From: Antedon bifida
Taxonomy: Eukaryota > Echinodermata > Crinoidea > Comatulida > Antedonidae
NCBI GenBank assembly: GCA_963402885.1
Contig: OY727095.1
Coordinates: forward strand, 31,315,001 to 31,379,000
DNA: 64,000 nucleotides
Direction of reading: 5' to 3'
Made by a program: the position numbers and the translations under genes. Positions within the stretch are counted from its first letter, which is position 1. Each line of letters opens with the position of its first letter. Positions 15,201 through 30,200 of this stretch are shown here, one piece after another. Below the pieces are notes generated by a model. It saw only the letters and a list, made by a program, of their open reading frames with translations. It had not been told where the DNA came from and did no database searches.

Positions 15201-18200
15201 TTTTTTTGTGTTTTTAAAAAATAATATACGGTAATATTTGTATTGTTGATAACTAAGGTTCACTAGTCGTTCTCCGTAAACGGGAAAATGGTAACTTTAT
15301 CGTTCTCAACAATTTGAATTTCACGCTAAGCTCCTCCCACTTTGTTAAATCTCATAAAGTCCTTATTATCATTGTTAAGATTTTTTATCAATTTTTCCTA
15401 CCATTGATTTATATTACTGTATTGACAAGTATGATAAACAAAGTATGTATATACTATATGTTTTTGTCTTTTAACCTTAAACATGTCTTTGAACTCATTA
15501 AGAATACAAATAAGTATTGTTAAAATTGAGCTTTAACTAGTGTTATTTTATTACCAGCTCAAGGCATAGATCATAATGCATCCACATGCTATCTCATGTT
15601 CAAGGCGATGTTTTTCACAAGATCTCCCTGCTCCTTTAACACATTTCTCTGCACACAATTTGAATTATATCATTAGCACTTGGAAATATTAGATGACCAA
15701 TCGGTTTTAATTTTAGTAATGTGTACGTTACTGTCATCGGCATTCAAACTTGGTTACCCTATGTGAGATTTTCTAGCCTGTGGTGCTACCAATGTCTGTG
15801 AACGTGCTTAAATTCGATAAGACTACCGTACTGACCTAGCAATTAACACCCAAGTGACACTATCTCAATAGGTGACACTGTTCATAATGTCATCACAATC
15901 ATATTTTATGAAATTGGAAAGTTTCTTATAAATTATGTCTTGAAGTTCAGGTAAAAATCTGTGGCTTGTCTTTCAGTTCTTCTGGAGAGTTCTGGTTTCA
16001 GTTTTTGTTCTTATGACACCACCAAAGTGACACCAACCAGACACAACCAAATGCATTAAAACCCCTCATTTGGGTCACCCCTATACAGAGGACACCACTA
16101 TATAAAAGATTTCAAGATTCAATTTATTTTCTAATTTGCATAAGATTATTTGATGAGATAAATGGTTAAGATAATGCAAAAAATGGAGGGAATAAACCAA
16201 AAGAGCAATGCTTATTTTTATGGCAAAAGGGGCATTTGCAAACAATTAAATGGAAGTAACAGTTTTAACATTACAGCCAACCAAAAATATGTGAAGTTAT
16301 TAAATTAATGAGTTTGTACCATTTTATTTTGTTGCGATGTATGTGTTTTTTTATCGAACAAAATTCATGTCAATCTAATTGATTGACAAATGTCATTTTA
16401 AGTTGATTCTGTATATCAGATGAGAGTGAATTTATTTTGTAGACAGAAACCAACAAAAGATGTTGGTTTTGCTGAGCTGCTTTGCGAAGAAATGATGGTT
16501 GAAAAGTTGTTTCAAGCCTTTATTCCCCAGGAGTCAGAGATGTCAACACATGTACAAAATGCCTTCCAGCTAGTATTGCGTATTCTAACAAAGAAACAGA
16601 TCTGGCTTGCGCATCCCAAGGGCCTAAGCCCGTAGCCCTTTTCTTTTGCAGAGGTGGCTTCTGGTACTTGGGTGTTGGTGTTCTATCAAAGGTTATTGCC
16701 TTATGGATTCCCAAGTGTCTCTATGTAAAGTTTGACCCTATTTAGGCCATCTGGCCGGAGGCTATAGCTCTCTTGTATTACAACTGTTTGTACTGTTCCT
16801 ATATGATTGTACTATGTACCTATTTCGTGTCATTTGGCATATGCCTATGCGGTTCCACAAAATAACCAAATATTTTGTTTATTATATAATATAAAAACCA
16901 AATAAAATTTTGTTTTGTTTTATAATTTTAGGAGAGGAAGACCACGACAAACAATGTAAAATTGAGCCATTGTGTCCCGAGAAGTGTTCCTGTCAGTCAG
17001 ATGTAGTCGATTGCCGAGGGAAAGGTTTGACAGAACTGCCCCCAGCTTTCCCAATAGATATGGTAGAATTGTAAGTTCTTTTTATTCTCTACAAACATTT
17101 ACTTTGTGTATTATTTACAGGAAGAATTAACAGATCATTTTACGAGATAAACTTTTTTTTTGTTGCTTCGAATTCGAAAATAGCCATTCATACAAGGAAA
17201 TATTAAAGTAAAGAATAAGTGATTGAATATCAGACATTGTCAAAAATGTGAATCACTGGTGAAGCAAGTGTGTACATAAAAAACAGCATCCCGCATTTAA
17301 CATAAACATTTCTATTTAATATTATTGTACAAACAATTGTTAAAATAATTAAATTGGAAAAGTATAATCCGCTTTGAAAATTAGAACACACAAACATAAT
17401 AACAAACCCAACCCTAACCTGTCTATAGGTAAACTTGACCCTTGCAAATAGCCATGGGCAGAATTTAGCTGTTGCTAGTTGGTTAGGAATGCTATACCGA
17501 TTACTGTTGTACTAATAATGCTGTAAAAGAAAGGAAATTTCATATTTCACAAAAACATGTTTATTTTTTAGCTTCAGTCTTTAGATTTTAAAACACTGTG
17601 TAGGGGTTGCACATTATTTATTTATTATGTCTTTATTCTGAATGACACTTTCAGTGCTATAGCATTGATTTCCAAAGTGGTTCAGTAGAGAACCTCAACA
17701 ATATAATAATAAATTCCAAGAAAACTTAAGCAGTAATTTACATTAGTACACACAAATTGCTTACAAATCCCTTGACCCGAGTTCAAATCATTGTTCTGTC
17801 ACAGTACCAGAATCTTCTTGAACACCTAAAATTTTAGAAAGTGTGAGTTTATAGGTATTTAACGCTGTTCAAAAACCTTGATACAAACAAATAACTTATT
17901 GAACGAGACCTCATACAAAGTTTTACATTGATCCATGCAAGAACATTAGGTATTAGTTCTGTATGTTCATCATGGATCAGTTTAATCTTTGAATATGTAG
18001 TTAAGACAAAAGAATTATGACAAGTCTTTACTTTTTATCTGTAAATATATATTCGTTACCTTTGACACCAATGGCGTATCATGATCATCTCTTAATCCTT
18101 CTCTTCTAAGCTACTTGTTAGTGGTTTTTTTGGCCGAATAAAAGAGATTTACCGAACAAATCTTGTAGCTTGTCTTCACTAGTTTACAATAAGAGAATCT

Positions 18201-21200
18201 ATCATTGAATTGACCCTGTTTTACCCCTTCCCCATCACCCCGGTCTCAGGAGAGTAGCTTTAACTTTGGTGATGACATATAAACGTGTCAGTATTATCAA
18301 AACTGCAGCATCACCTATCAACGTTTATTGAGTCATATTCATCATTTTTGTTAGAAAAAATGAACATTTTTAGATAAAAATTGTATTGATTGATTTATCT
18401 TAAATTTTATCGATTATAAATCTTTGATATAAAATACCTCGGATTATTCAAACTTGCGACGCATCCTAATCAAAATTGTGGAATTTTTTTGATCTTTTAT
18501 ATGTAATTCCATTTGTATTTTTTAAAAGAAAGGTTTAAAGCTTTGTCTACACTATCAAACTAGTTTGACAAAAAAAAGTGTGATGTGCTCAAATATGGTA
18601 GTGATATACCCAATTATAGTAGTGATATGACATCATCATGTCCATATATGGGCACATCACATTTTATTGTCACATAAAGTTTGATAGTGTAGACAGAGCT
18701 TTAGATTTATTTATTTTTGTCAGTTTAGTCATTAGTTGCTGGTGCTACCTTCTTTGGTATGATAGGAAGCACCAGAGTCCTGATGCTAACTGCAATTCAT
18801 TACTTCGAACCCTGGTTGGTTATGCAGGTCTATCCCCATACTGGCATGAATTTTTACATTCTCAATTTGTCATTATTTTTCACTTATCGATTTGAGACTT
18901 TCGTTTTCATGCTTTATAATTAAAGCTAATAATTATAAAACTAATAACTTTATGACTACCCCACAGGATTTTTCCATTGAATTGTAATCAATTTATATTC
19001 TTGTGTAAACGGCACAATTTTTAGATATTTTATACATCCTAGGTCTAAGACAAAGATCGTGTCTGCTTTCGGATGATGTCAACATCTGCGGCTTCGTGGG
19101 AGTTACCAAGAGATTAATAACATTTATTTAAAACAAACAATGCGTCTAATAATTAACCTTCATAATTGCAAAAACACATAAAAAATGAGTGAATTAATGA
19201 AAAAGCACATACAAGGAAGAATTCTATTAATGAATAAATAAAATAATGTAATTTATTTCCTTAGTTAGGTTTTCTTAAAAGGGTAACTTCAAATACTTTA
19301 ATAAACCAATTATTACGATAAAATCTAACATTGACACATTATAAAATAGTTATTCATCAAATTCTCAGTACATCCTGAAATAAAAATTAAATATTAATGA
19401 ATATTTTAATTTGATTGATGGGATGAACATTTTAGTTTTTAGATCAGTCGACGCCGACTGATTACTTAATCATTCTATTTGATATTTATAAGATTGGGGA
19501 AGTATCGGCAAGCATCATCAGAACGACCTTTTAAATTTGACTTTTAATTTTCAATTCAAATGTAGTAAATTCATTTTTGCAATAAAAAAGGAGAATATAC
19601 CTTAATTTTTGCTATTCATTGTGCTCATATATTTTATTTTAGGATGTAGTTTTTTTGATAACTTTTTTATATACACATCAAGCACAGAATATTAATTCTA
19701 AACCGCCCGGTGATATATACACCTGTATAACACACTTTTTTTTTGTTAAATAATGTTCTGTCTAATGCAACACATTTTCAATTTTGTAAGGAACAAAATG
19801 TATAAAATATCAAATGACAAACAATAAAAAAAAGATCATACAGATTTTTTTATGCAATTGTTAATTTAGTCCTCTTCCTGTGAGTCAAGATTTTTTCGTT
19901 GTTGAATCTTTTTACCGGATTTGTCATAGAAAAATACCAACCTTTGGTAAAGACAGTAATTTTAATATTACAATGACTGGGTCAAGCAGTACAGTATACA
20001 AGTATTAAGAAACTTAGCATTTATAATATCATTGCCGGTTTTATTATGGTATTTAGATCTGAACACTGCAATTATCCAAAATAAATGTATAATAATGCAT
20101 TTTGAACAAAAAATGTAAACATTTATATTTATATGTATAGAAAATTATTTGCGACTTGTTATTCTTAAAAATGAATACAAATGTTGGTAGACTTATTTTA
20201 AAAAGAATAATGTGAGTTACTACATTTCCGTGTGGTATTTGTTGACTGTGGGGTCATTGTAAAGGAAGTAAAACCACATCACTTTTCCCGTGGGTCATGC
20301 TGCAGGAAATGTAGTTTGCGAAATTCAAGCCACATTATTTCAGGTGATTTGAAAATACTCTGAAATATTTTTTAACTTTAGGACATAAATGCTGTTTAGT
20401 AATAAAAAGGGTTTTTTTATAGAATGTTACACCACCAGAATGTTCTTTATTGAAAATGATGCCAAAATGTTGTCATAAGTATGATATATAGAAATTTGTG
20501 GTATAGAATAAAGACATATAAGTTGTAGTTCAGCCAATATATTTTGGCACACAACATAATGACTTGATATAAATATGTTGGTTGTGTGTCTTGTATTTTT
20601 ACAAAATATGACATAACATAATAATGTATGGTTAGTGCTAACATATATGAAGTTTTCATTTCTTGAAAAACATTAGTTATTCATATCTTTTATTTTTTTA
20701 ATGTATTTAATTTGTTATACTATTGACAGTATGTTTTTTATTAGACATTACAGGTAGAAATAAAACATTGAATTGTGTTTTTGCCAGAGTCGATATGTTC
20801 TACCAATTAAAATACACTTTACAGTTAACATGGAGACACTCAGATATTACCTATAAATCATTTTGAAAATTGATTTCAAAGACAATCGCATTTATCAGCC
20901 AAATGGCATTAAGTAAATATCAGCGATAGAAAAAATTACCATTTAAATGAATTTTTGAACATCAGGCAATTCCATCTAGGGAAAAGCGTGTATAGACAGA
21001 ACAGCCATCAGGTCAACGACCTTTATTAGTTTGATGTTATTATGATTGAAAATGTGTGGCATGATTTTGGAGAGAATTTAAGGTGATGAGGACAAGATAG
21101 TTAATCCATGGTGAGCTGATAGAAGGTCTTTGTTATTTACTAATCATCTTCTCCACTCCCTAAACATTTGTGATATTTTATATTATATTATTAGTAAAAA

Positions 21201-24200
21201 TTTGTTTAAAAAAAAGAAAATTCCCTGTAAAACTGAACGTTATCATTATTAATATAACTGGCAATGATATTTATAATAAAGGAAAAATTACTTTTTAATT
21301 CATTTCATTTCATATTTTATTTCGGAAAAAAGAATACAGAGTACAAAATTCTCCATAGCTCAAGAACAAATTACAAGTGTCTACATTATTATAAATTAAA
21401 AAAATACATATATATAAATACCTTTTTATATAGGTAAATGTAATCCTTTCTTCATCGTAATGCAACGATAGATTTCTATTTTTAAATTTGACTGGTGTTC
21501 CATAAGCATAGGTCATCCTGAACTTGTCGTACTAAATGTTGTTTTATATTTAACTATAAATCTTGATAAAGTTATAAAAGTAATGATAGATAAATATGAA
21601 ATTATTATACAAGATTATTTTGCAGGAAACATCTTTCACAGATTCTCAAATTCGTCCCTCTGTTCTAAAGAAGAGAAACCTGAAAAAATATCCTAGTTTA
21701 GCCCCCTACCGAAAAAGAGCAGAGGGCAGTGTCCTTGTCTATGTAACTAGATATACTATCCATTGATAGATTGTTATCTATCAAAGATATCATCCACTGG
21801 AGTGTCTTATAAATAATAGAGGTAGCAATATATTATTACTATAAATTGCTTATCTATAAATAATAATTTAACCAATGAATCAGTATATTTGATCTATTTT
21901 TTAAAACAATGTATAAAATGTAAAGGATTCTAAGAGAAACAATATACCAAATATTAAAGAAATATTTGTTTAATTAGTAAAGAACGCAAATTTGATATTT
22001 GGTGCAAGAAGGCTCACTGGTGTGTGAAATTGTTATGTCTCTAAAAGACAAAAACTAAACCACATGTCCTTAACATACCGTACGACTTGTATACGTCCTT
22101 TAGCCAATGAATGAGATAACCTAAAAAATCTTAATTATACTTCCGTAAAAATCTGTGGATTGAACACTGATAATGTTGCATCAAATTGAGAATTACATAC
22201 ATCATTAAGTAAAGGCATGTTTCACTTGATTAACAATTTTAAAATCAAATTGTTTTAATTAGTCTAACCACACTCTGCATTAGCTTGAGAATTTTTTCAT
22301 TTACCAAGATTAATGATTTGATAATCCCTCTTTGACCGTACTTAACCCCTGATGGGCACACCTTAGAGCAACCAATTTATCCCAGCTAAGAATAGGTTTC
22401 TATATGTGGAAAATACTATGATGTAGATGCACATTTTTTGGATTGCGAATGGTTACCCCTCGTTACCTTTTGAGACTGAAACCCCCAAAATAAAAAAAAA
22501 AAAGGAGAAAGAAATGGATCGATTTCCTATGAAGAAGTGTGAATTCCCATTTTACTTTTTTGTAACAAACATTCCTCATACTCCTAAAGGTATGTCTACA
22601 CTGTCAAACTAGTTTGACATACTGTATGGGCAGATCACATTTTTTGATAGTGTAGACAGAGATTTAGCTTGGGTTGAAGAATAAATTGGTGATTTATTTT
22701 AAACAGAGGTGTATTTCTTCTTTATACCCTAAGGCTTCACACAATGACAACCTTTATCCATAAAATCAACTTTTGAAAATTTAATTATAGATAATCTTTT
22801 AGATTATTTGTTCTTCCTTAAAAATTCCAGACTTCTAATGGTTTTGTCTTTTAACACTGGACTCTTTTTTTCCACATCACCAGTGACATCACCAGATTGT
22901 GTTTATGAAGCTGTGAAATTAACATTTCTCTTTTCCTCTTGGGATTCACATGTTCACTAGTACCTTTGATCTTCTCTTTCATCAGACCAAAGTTGATGAG
23001 TGCATGTCAGCAGTTGGGTAGTATCAACAATATTAGTTTTCTCAAATTCAACATTAACTTTCCAGGGTTTCACTGTAAATCACATGATTAAACAGCTGAT
23101 ATTCAATGGAATATTTTCATTTTTTGTTCTTCTATCAAGTGTCATATCTGCTTTAATTCAAGTGTGAAATGTTGGATTGTTGGCGTGATTGACAACTTCA
23201 ATTGTAATTGAGTGTGTGGTTGTTGCAATGGTATGATGTGAATATGACAGAGAGTTGTACTATGTCGGTTTCTCTATGGTGCGGGTTACACTGTGATGTG
23301 GGCAGGCAACCGAGTTCACATTCTTGTGTGTCCAACAACATTAGAACCTCTCTCTCCTTTTACTGGAGACATCCCTATTGATAAGACACTTGAAACAAAC
23401 AAGGAATAACATATGTTTTGGCCAACTCATTTTCAGGGGACACTTTGACCTGTAGGCGCAACAAAAGTAATTGACCAATCCCAGATGATGGATTATTCAA
23501 ACCGTCGCTTGTCATTGGTCAACTCACTTGCATTGCGTTTACGTCCTTGCTTGCATCCCAGTGTGAACCAAGCTTTAATAGGGGTTCTACAAATAAATTA
23601 ATTCATTTCTTAATAATATATAATAAACAGATAAATGTTAGAACATCTTCCATAAGGTTATAAGAATAGATACTTTGAAAAATGACATAGCTTTTTTAAT
23701 AAAAGCAATCTAAATAAATAATTGTAATACATTTCCAAAGACCATTAAATACATTTTTTGGGGTTTCTAGAATAATATGATTAACAGGTGTCCTCTATCC
23801 ACCTGGTTTTCTACCTTTTTGGCTTGTATTTCACCTAAAATAGTATCTCAATTCTCACTGCCCTACTAAATCTATCTGAAAGTACTTTTGGTGGTAAACC
23901 AAATGCCCATAGGAAAAAGTATGAAAGATTGTTCAGTTAGACCAGCAATATTGACAATAAACATTTTGTTAAACAAACCACCCAGAATTGAGTTGAATTT
24001 GTATATTGCTTAATTACTTTGGCTTTGGGATATTTTTTTAGTATTTAAATTAGAAAATCTTCTTATTTGTCCCAAAACCACTTTGAGAACTGTGCAATCA
24101 GCTATTGAACTAAATTGTTTTAAATTTATATTAAATCCAAAATATATCATTGGTATTTTGAATAAATAAATGTTGAATCAAATTAAAATCTCCTGGATGA

Positions 24201-27200
24201 AACATCATTTTTCACTTAATATTAATTTTAATCTATTACTAAAATAGAGTGAGAAAATTGATTAAACCAGCCAGTGACAATTCTGTATACCATACACTGC
24301 ACTGTCTGTATCAACAAATGTCATCAATCATTAATTTGTGAAGAATTTATGATTAAAAAAAATTATTGCATTAATTTAATTAGATACATTTAATTCTATT
24401 TTTTTTTTAAATTAAAGTAAATTCAAAGAATTCTTCTCAGGTCATGGTGGTCTTTACCACTAAAAACCGCATCCAAATTTGATCTGCTATATTAGTGAAA
24501 TACTCTAGAGATGATAGCTGTAATTACAGGTAAAACCAGTGGTATCACTTAAAAGCTGTTACTTAGCTGAATGCTGCACTCTCAATAGTATCACCTTCAG
24601 GGTAACACTTCATCCTCAATATACTGTACTTTAAAATATCCCTTCTGATTGAAGTCTGATGTTGTGGTTTGACTTGTTAACCTTTTTGGTATCTGAGCCT
24701 CTGAATGGGGTTGAATTCTTTTTTAGTTGTTAATGGAGTAAAAGTTCAATGTTGGAAGTGCGATTCCTAATGTTAGTCGAGACACTTGGTTGTCTTACCA
24801 TTATCAAATTATAATAATGCATTTTGCAGTGAAAAAAAACAATAGTTGCTAAATGTGATTAAAATCATGGTCAAATTGTTTTAAAGGTAGTTTTGAAATA
24901 TGAATATTTCATAACTTAATGACATAAACATGAAATATTAAATGTACATGTATAAATCATATTCAAAATGTACTGTTTTTGCAATTTTAATATATTTTGT
25001 TTAGGTTGCTGAAATAGCTTATTTTCTCATAATCTATCTAAAAAAGTTTCAAATATGAACGTTATTTTTTTATGTACTTTGTCAAGCCTATAATATCTTT
25101 AAAAATTTGATTAGGTTGCTGAACTATCTTATTTTCTCATAATCTCCCTGAATAAATTTCAAAATATGAAAGGTTCATATGTGTATATACAACGCATTTA
25201 TGCAAATTGGTTCTTATGCATAATCAACAATATTAATATCATATTTACTACTTTTGAATTTGATTAGGTTGTTGAACTAGCTTATATTCTCATAAACTTC
25301 CCGGATATGTTGCTATGAGATGAGAATACGAAATATTGCTATGATGGAGTTTATTTAAAAATCTCGCATTTCAACAATTTGACAACTTTGTTTATTCTTT
25401 CAGGCGATTGGAACAGAACCAGATTACAAGCATACCCCCGCGTGCGTTCTCACCTTACAGCAAACTAGGAAGAATGTAAGCTTTTGAATTCTTATGAAAT
25501 TCAATAAACATTACCGCATAATTATTAAGTTACAATGTGTCCTATATTTAACTGCTGTTGAGTTTCAGGTGTAAACTGTGTTTCTATTTGTTTAGTTCTG
25601 TATTTTCTTTTCTTAGATTATTTTCTTACAGTTATTACATTTTAAATAGAACTTCCAATTTTATCTTTTTATGGAATTGCAGGATGATGAAATAGAGTTT
25701 GTTTTTACATAATGTACAAAAAATACTAAAATAATAAATTATTTATAATATAATTTTATTTCTTTTTCAGTGACTTGAGTAGTAATCAAATTGAGGAAAT
25801 TTCACCTGATGCTTTCAATGGATTAAAGCTCCTTAACTCACTGTAAGTTTACAAAATGAAAAATTAATCTGTATAATTTTTTGTTTAAAATCACATAAAA
25901 GAAAATTAATGTAAAATATTGAAAGAAATATTTGTAAAGATGATAATTATTTGGAACAATATGCATTTATTTTTCCACATATTAAACTAATATAGTTTTG
26001 TTAAATATTTGTATTTTTAAGCGTTTTGTATGGCAATCAGCTGACAGAACTACCAGAAGACCTTTTTCAAGGATTGATGCATCTCCAGCTCTTGCTGCTG
26101 AATGCTAACAGAATCTCCTGCATCCGCACCAATCTCTTCCGTGATCTGGCTAACCTTAAACTTCTGTAAGATTTAAGAAGGAATTGAAATGTTTGTTTTA
26201 ACTTTCATAAACCAACCAAGTTGACATTAATAAACATTTTGGAATGAAAAAGTACTGTTCAAATGTTTTCAATTAATACATGACTTCCAATCCAAAAGTT
26301 TTTGGAATCTTACTCTTTCCAATGGAGTCTGTGATTGCTTGATGTTCAGATGCATTTTAGATCATATGGAAAAAGCAAATTTGGGACCTTAAGAAAACTC
26401 AGAATATAGAGTGTCCAGTAGTTCAGTTTTGCCACTATAACATACATCTGAGCCTCATGACAACATGAATTTTGGTTCTTTCTTTGTACCTAATCAAGCT
26501 AATTCTTGCATTTGTATCTGTTAAAATTATTTTATAAAACAATCTTTCTTTTAAATTTTTCTGTAGATCATTATATGACAACAACCTCAAGTCAATCTCC
26601 AATGGAACATTTACTCCACTCAAGAGCATACAAACGCTGTAAGTCTATATTACTGTACTTTTCTTTTCAGCAACAACTTTTTATGATCAACTATGCCATA
26701 AACCATCAATTACAAGTGAAAGAAAACTACAAAATCACCTGACTTTTTCAAATAGTTTAGGAAGCAGAATGTCAACTTTTCATCTTGAAGGGTTACATGG
26801 GCAATTCATTTAGGAAGGGTGTATGAAATAATCTGAGGGATATTGTAGAGGATTAATGGGAGGTGGGGATAATGTTAGGGGGCAGGATGGACTTTACTTT
26901 CAGTTTGTTCAAGTGAAAGTGTTAAAGGGATAATATAATTGCTTTTAATGCAAACAATTTCTCCTACTCTAGTATTTGCCGTTCCTTGTATAAGCCTATA
27001 AATTCTCTACATAGTTGTGCTTTTATTATCCAATCATCAGTTTTACCCCCACTTGCTTTGACCCTAAAATACCAGAAAACAAGTGCTTACTATGCCTTTG
27101 TCAAAAACACCTTTTTAAATTTATATGGAAAAGTTCTCCTAGACCTAATGTTTATCCCAATTTGGTCGCTAATGCAAAATTCAATAAACAACGTTTTTAC

Positions 27201-30200
27201 AATTGACTTGGCATGTTGTTACGCCATAAGCATTTCATTTCTGTGTTTATTTAAAATGTCTCTAAACAGGAAACTAGATCCCTACTTTTATGAACAAAAT
27301 AGTTTCTGTACTTAACACAGCCATCAAATAAGCAATAACTCAAGTTTGATCGGGACATTTTTATACACTGATCAGTACAGAAGGGTCAGAAAAAGGTTTT
27401 GGAATGTTCTCATTAGTGTAGGTTCCCAAATGCAAACTCTAGATTGGAATAGACATGTTTAGTCAATTTCAATATAAGTATTTGAATTATTGTATTAAAT
27501 TTACAACCCCTTGGGTCTATTTTGCCCCAATTTGTTCCATTCAATCATAAGGGCCTATTTGCCCTTCAATTATCTATTGCATGGTCCAGTTATCTGTAAT
27601 TATGAATTAAATTATTCTATATTTTATAACTGCTACCTGTCCACCTTCCAAATGGAATTTATTTGAACTATACAATTTTTCAAGGTTGATATTTATTTAT
27701 TCAAGATCCAATAGTGTATAAAGAAAAACACCAATAAAAGATCGCCATAAAATATACATTTGATTTACATAAAAAAGAACAAGGAAAACAAACAGGTTTA
27801 AATATTAAGATTAAAGACAGAAGTATTACAACTAAAAATATCGATGTAAGGAAACATTTGAACTATACACTTTTTTTATATAAACATAACCGCATTGAGA
27901 TAACATAGAATTGTTAAAATCTAAAGGGCATACTAGGTGATAGTGAAGTGAGATGATAAGACAAGTAGTTCACTTTGTTCAAAACATTAAATCTTGATAC
28001 ACATTGAAGTATCTTTAAAACATAGTAAACAACAAGCTGGAAGCTGCTTAAGTGGTATCAATAAAATGGAGTGATTAACTTGTAATTTGTTGATGTAAAC
28101 ATTAGCCGTTTATCAGCTAATTTATACCATGGTGTACATTTAAAAGACAACTTTTGAGTGTTCATCTTAATCGTTGTTATCTTCGAGACTAAACAGACAC
28201 AATAATAAACTTTCGGAAATTGTTAAGGAGAGAGAAAAAACAGATTGAAAGAATATATTTAATTCTTTCTATAAAGATATTTGAAAAACCTGATCTTACT
28301 AACACTCTTAATATTTTCATTTTTGGCATTTTATAATTCTAAAGCTCTGTCTACACTATCAAACTAGTTTGACATGAAAAGTGTGATGTGCCCAAATGAT
28401 AGTAATATGCCCAAATATGGTGGTGATATGACATCATCATGTCCATATATGGGCACATCACATTTTTTTGTCACATGAAGTTTGATAGAGTAGACAGGGC
28501 TTAAGCTGCGTGTCCCTCTCCACAATTGTATTGCATTTACCTGTCACTCTGTCAAAGCAGTATTGTGCAAATAATGCTATCAAACATAGTCATAAAGTTG
28601 AGGTAATTAAATGCACCGAACAAAACTGTCAAATATAAGTGTATTACCTAAGCATAATTAAAGAAATCCTATGAAAAGGATGATAGTCAGTTAATCCGCC
28701 AACCTCTTTATTCAGAAATAATGTTCTTTTCTCTGGTTACTTTCCAGTTGCGATTATACGGATTAGGCTCTCTTTCCACTATTGTGTGATTTTAGTTATT
28801 AGTGGTTATTTTAGGTAATAAATACTTCACCTTCAACACAGTGACATAATTAAATCATTTGTGGTGTGTGATTTAAGGTTTTGAGTAAAAGGATTACGCC
28901 TTTATGGGTTACACCACATCCCTTTAATTCTATTATTGTCCAACATCTGTCCATCTGTACTGTGCTGATGACCATAGCAATTCTCAGTCAACAATACAAT
29001 ACATAAAAATGACATCATTCACAAAAATGTGTTGTGCTCCATTTTTATTCATGCTGTATATTATATTATTAATTTATTGATTTGTTTATGGTATTTGCTT
29101 GTTTTTTAGGCAGTAATGACCTCTTCTGAGTTGATACCAAAGTTTAACCTAAAGAAATAGAAAGTTCAGACTTTATATATTATATTTTACAGTATAAATT
29201 TATGCCCTATAATAAGAAATTGACACATAATACAGAAATAGGTGATTAATATGCGTTTTGATGACCCATTTTGTACTATTACATATTCCAGGATTTTAGT
29301 TCTATTTTCATGATATATGACTATGAACGTATTACGTGCATTCTCTTATGTCTTAAATGGCATATTGAAATCAAGAATGATTTAATGAGAATTTGATATT
29401 TACAGACTGGCTTTGATTGAGGAAATTCAAAACCAAAGATATTGTATTTTAATTGTACGGATCAATTTGCACATAAGAAACTTATTGTTACTGACAGCTA
29501 GGTTTTTATTCTAGGTTTATGAGATGTAATTAGCAGTAGTGAAATTACTAATTAATTTCCCCTTGTCTATCATTATCTTCTGTTGATAATTTTATAATAA
29601 AAATGAATATGTTACATTTTAAATTTTTTAATTTATTAGACAGAACATACACTTTTATTTCAGTGGCACTCAATACATTGATATGGTCTTATTGGTATAC
29701 AATAATGAAAAAAAGAAAAATCTTTGTAGAAAACCAATTAATTACAACACTATATATATATATTTAATACAGCAAAATCTAAAGTTTTAATATAGTATTT
29801 ATTGTTGCATGATTCATAAATGTATGTTCCACGTATAAATATTAAAAATCCTAATATCGCTTTAAATTTCAAGAATTTCATCTGGTTGGTTCTGTAAATG
29901 CCTAGGCTTGAAAAATCTATACTTGCAGTTCAAGTTCCTGTTTTTGCAGAAAGTTAACCTTAACATTAATAATAATGTAGAAAAATTGATATGAAAGGTG
30001 CCAAATAAGGTATAAAACTTGAATATGAGTTGTTAGCAATCAATGCCAGACTTCAAGGAAACATGTAGGAAGTCTAAAGTCCTTCAACTATAGCATTATT
30101 TAATTGTCTTTTAATAAAGTATGGATTTCACCTTCAAACTATGAGAGTGCCCATAACATTGTTACTTTTTATTATAGTTTGTTGTCCTTGGTTCTCTAAT

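Larger units (their letters stand above)
5743..16931 (+). other. 11.2 kb slit intron between D1 C-cap and D2 N-cap
   Basis: Largest intron in the window. Contents seen: MITE-like copy B (7958-8125), a 14-base C run (9477-9490), a two-copy tandem repeat (9822-10005), two short perfect-arm hairpins (12135-12164, 14441-14472), a possible ACAGTAGAACC-type remnant (about 16056-16112) and a less AT-rich patch of unknown origin (about 16420-16860). No additional coding exon is supported. Short open frames here have no splice context or family match. Confidence 0.7.
17071..25403 (+). other. 8.3 kb slit intron after the D2 N-cap
   Basis: AT-rich intron containing MITE-like copies C (18536-18703) and D (22585-22668), an ACAGTAGAACC-type repeat with another inverted-repeat fragment inside it (about 23342-23590), and a three-copy degenerate direct repeat at about 24998-25310. 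A partial match to the miR-218 core on the minus strand near 19675-19690 was rejected. I see no coding exon. Confidence 0.7.

Noticed and set aside
18638-18895. 85-codon frame overlapping MITE-like copy C
   Set aside because: It begins inside the repeat element and has no family resemblance.
19670-19695. Minus-strand TGTGCTTGAT resembling the miR-218 core
   Set aside because: Wrong strand relative to slit, diverges after ten bases and no hairpin is visible nearby.
27010-27040. TTGTGCTT seed like miR-218, which lives in vertebrate SLIT introns
   Set aside because: Only the first eight bases match; the remainder differs and I see no complementary arm for a precursor hairpin.
26986-27315. 109-codon open frame in slit intron
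   Set aside because: Overlapped by another frame with no preference, no family resemblance, low-complexity AT-driven content.
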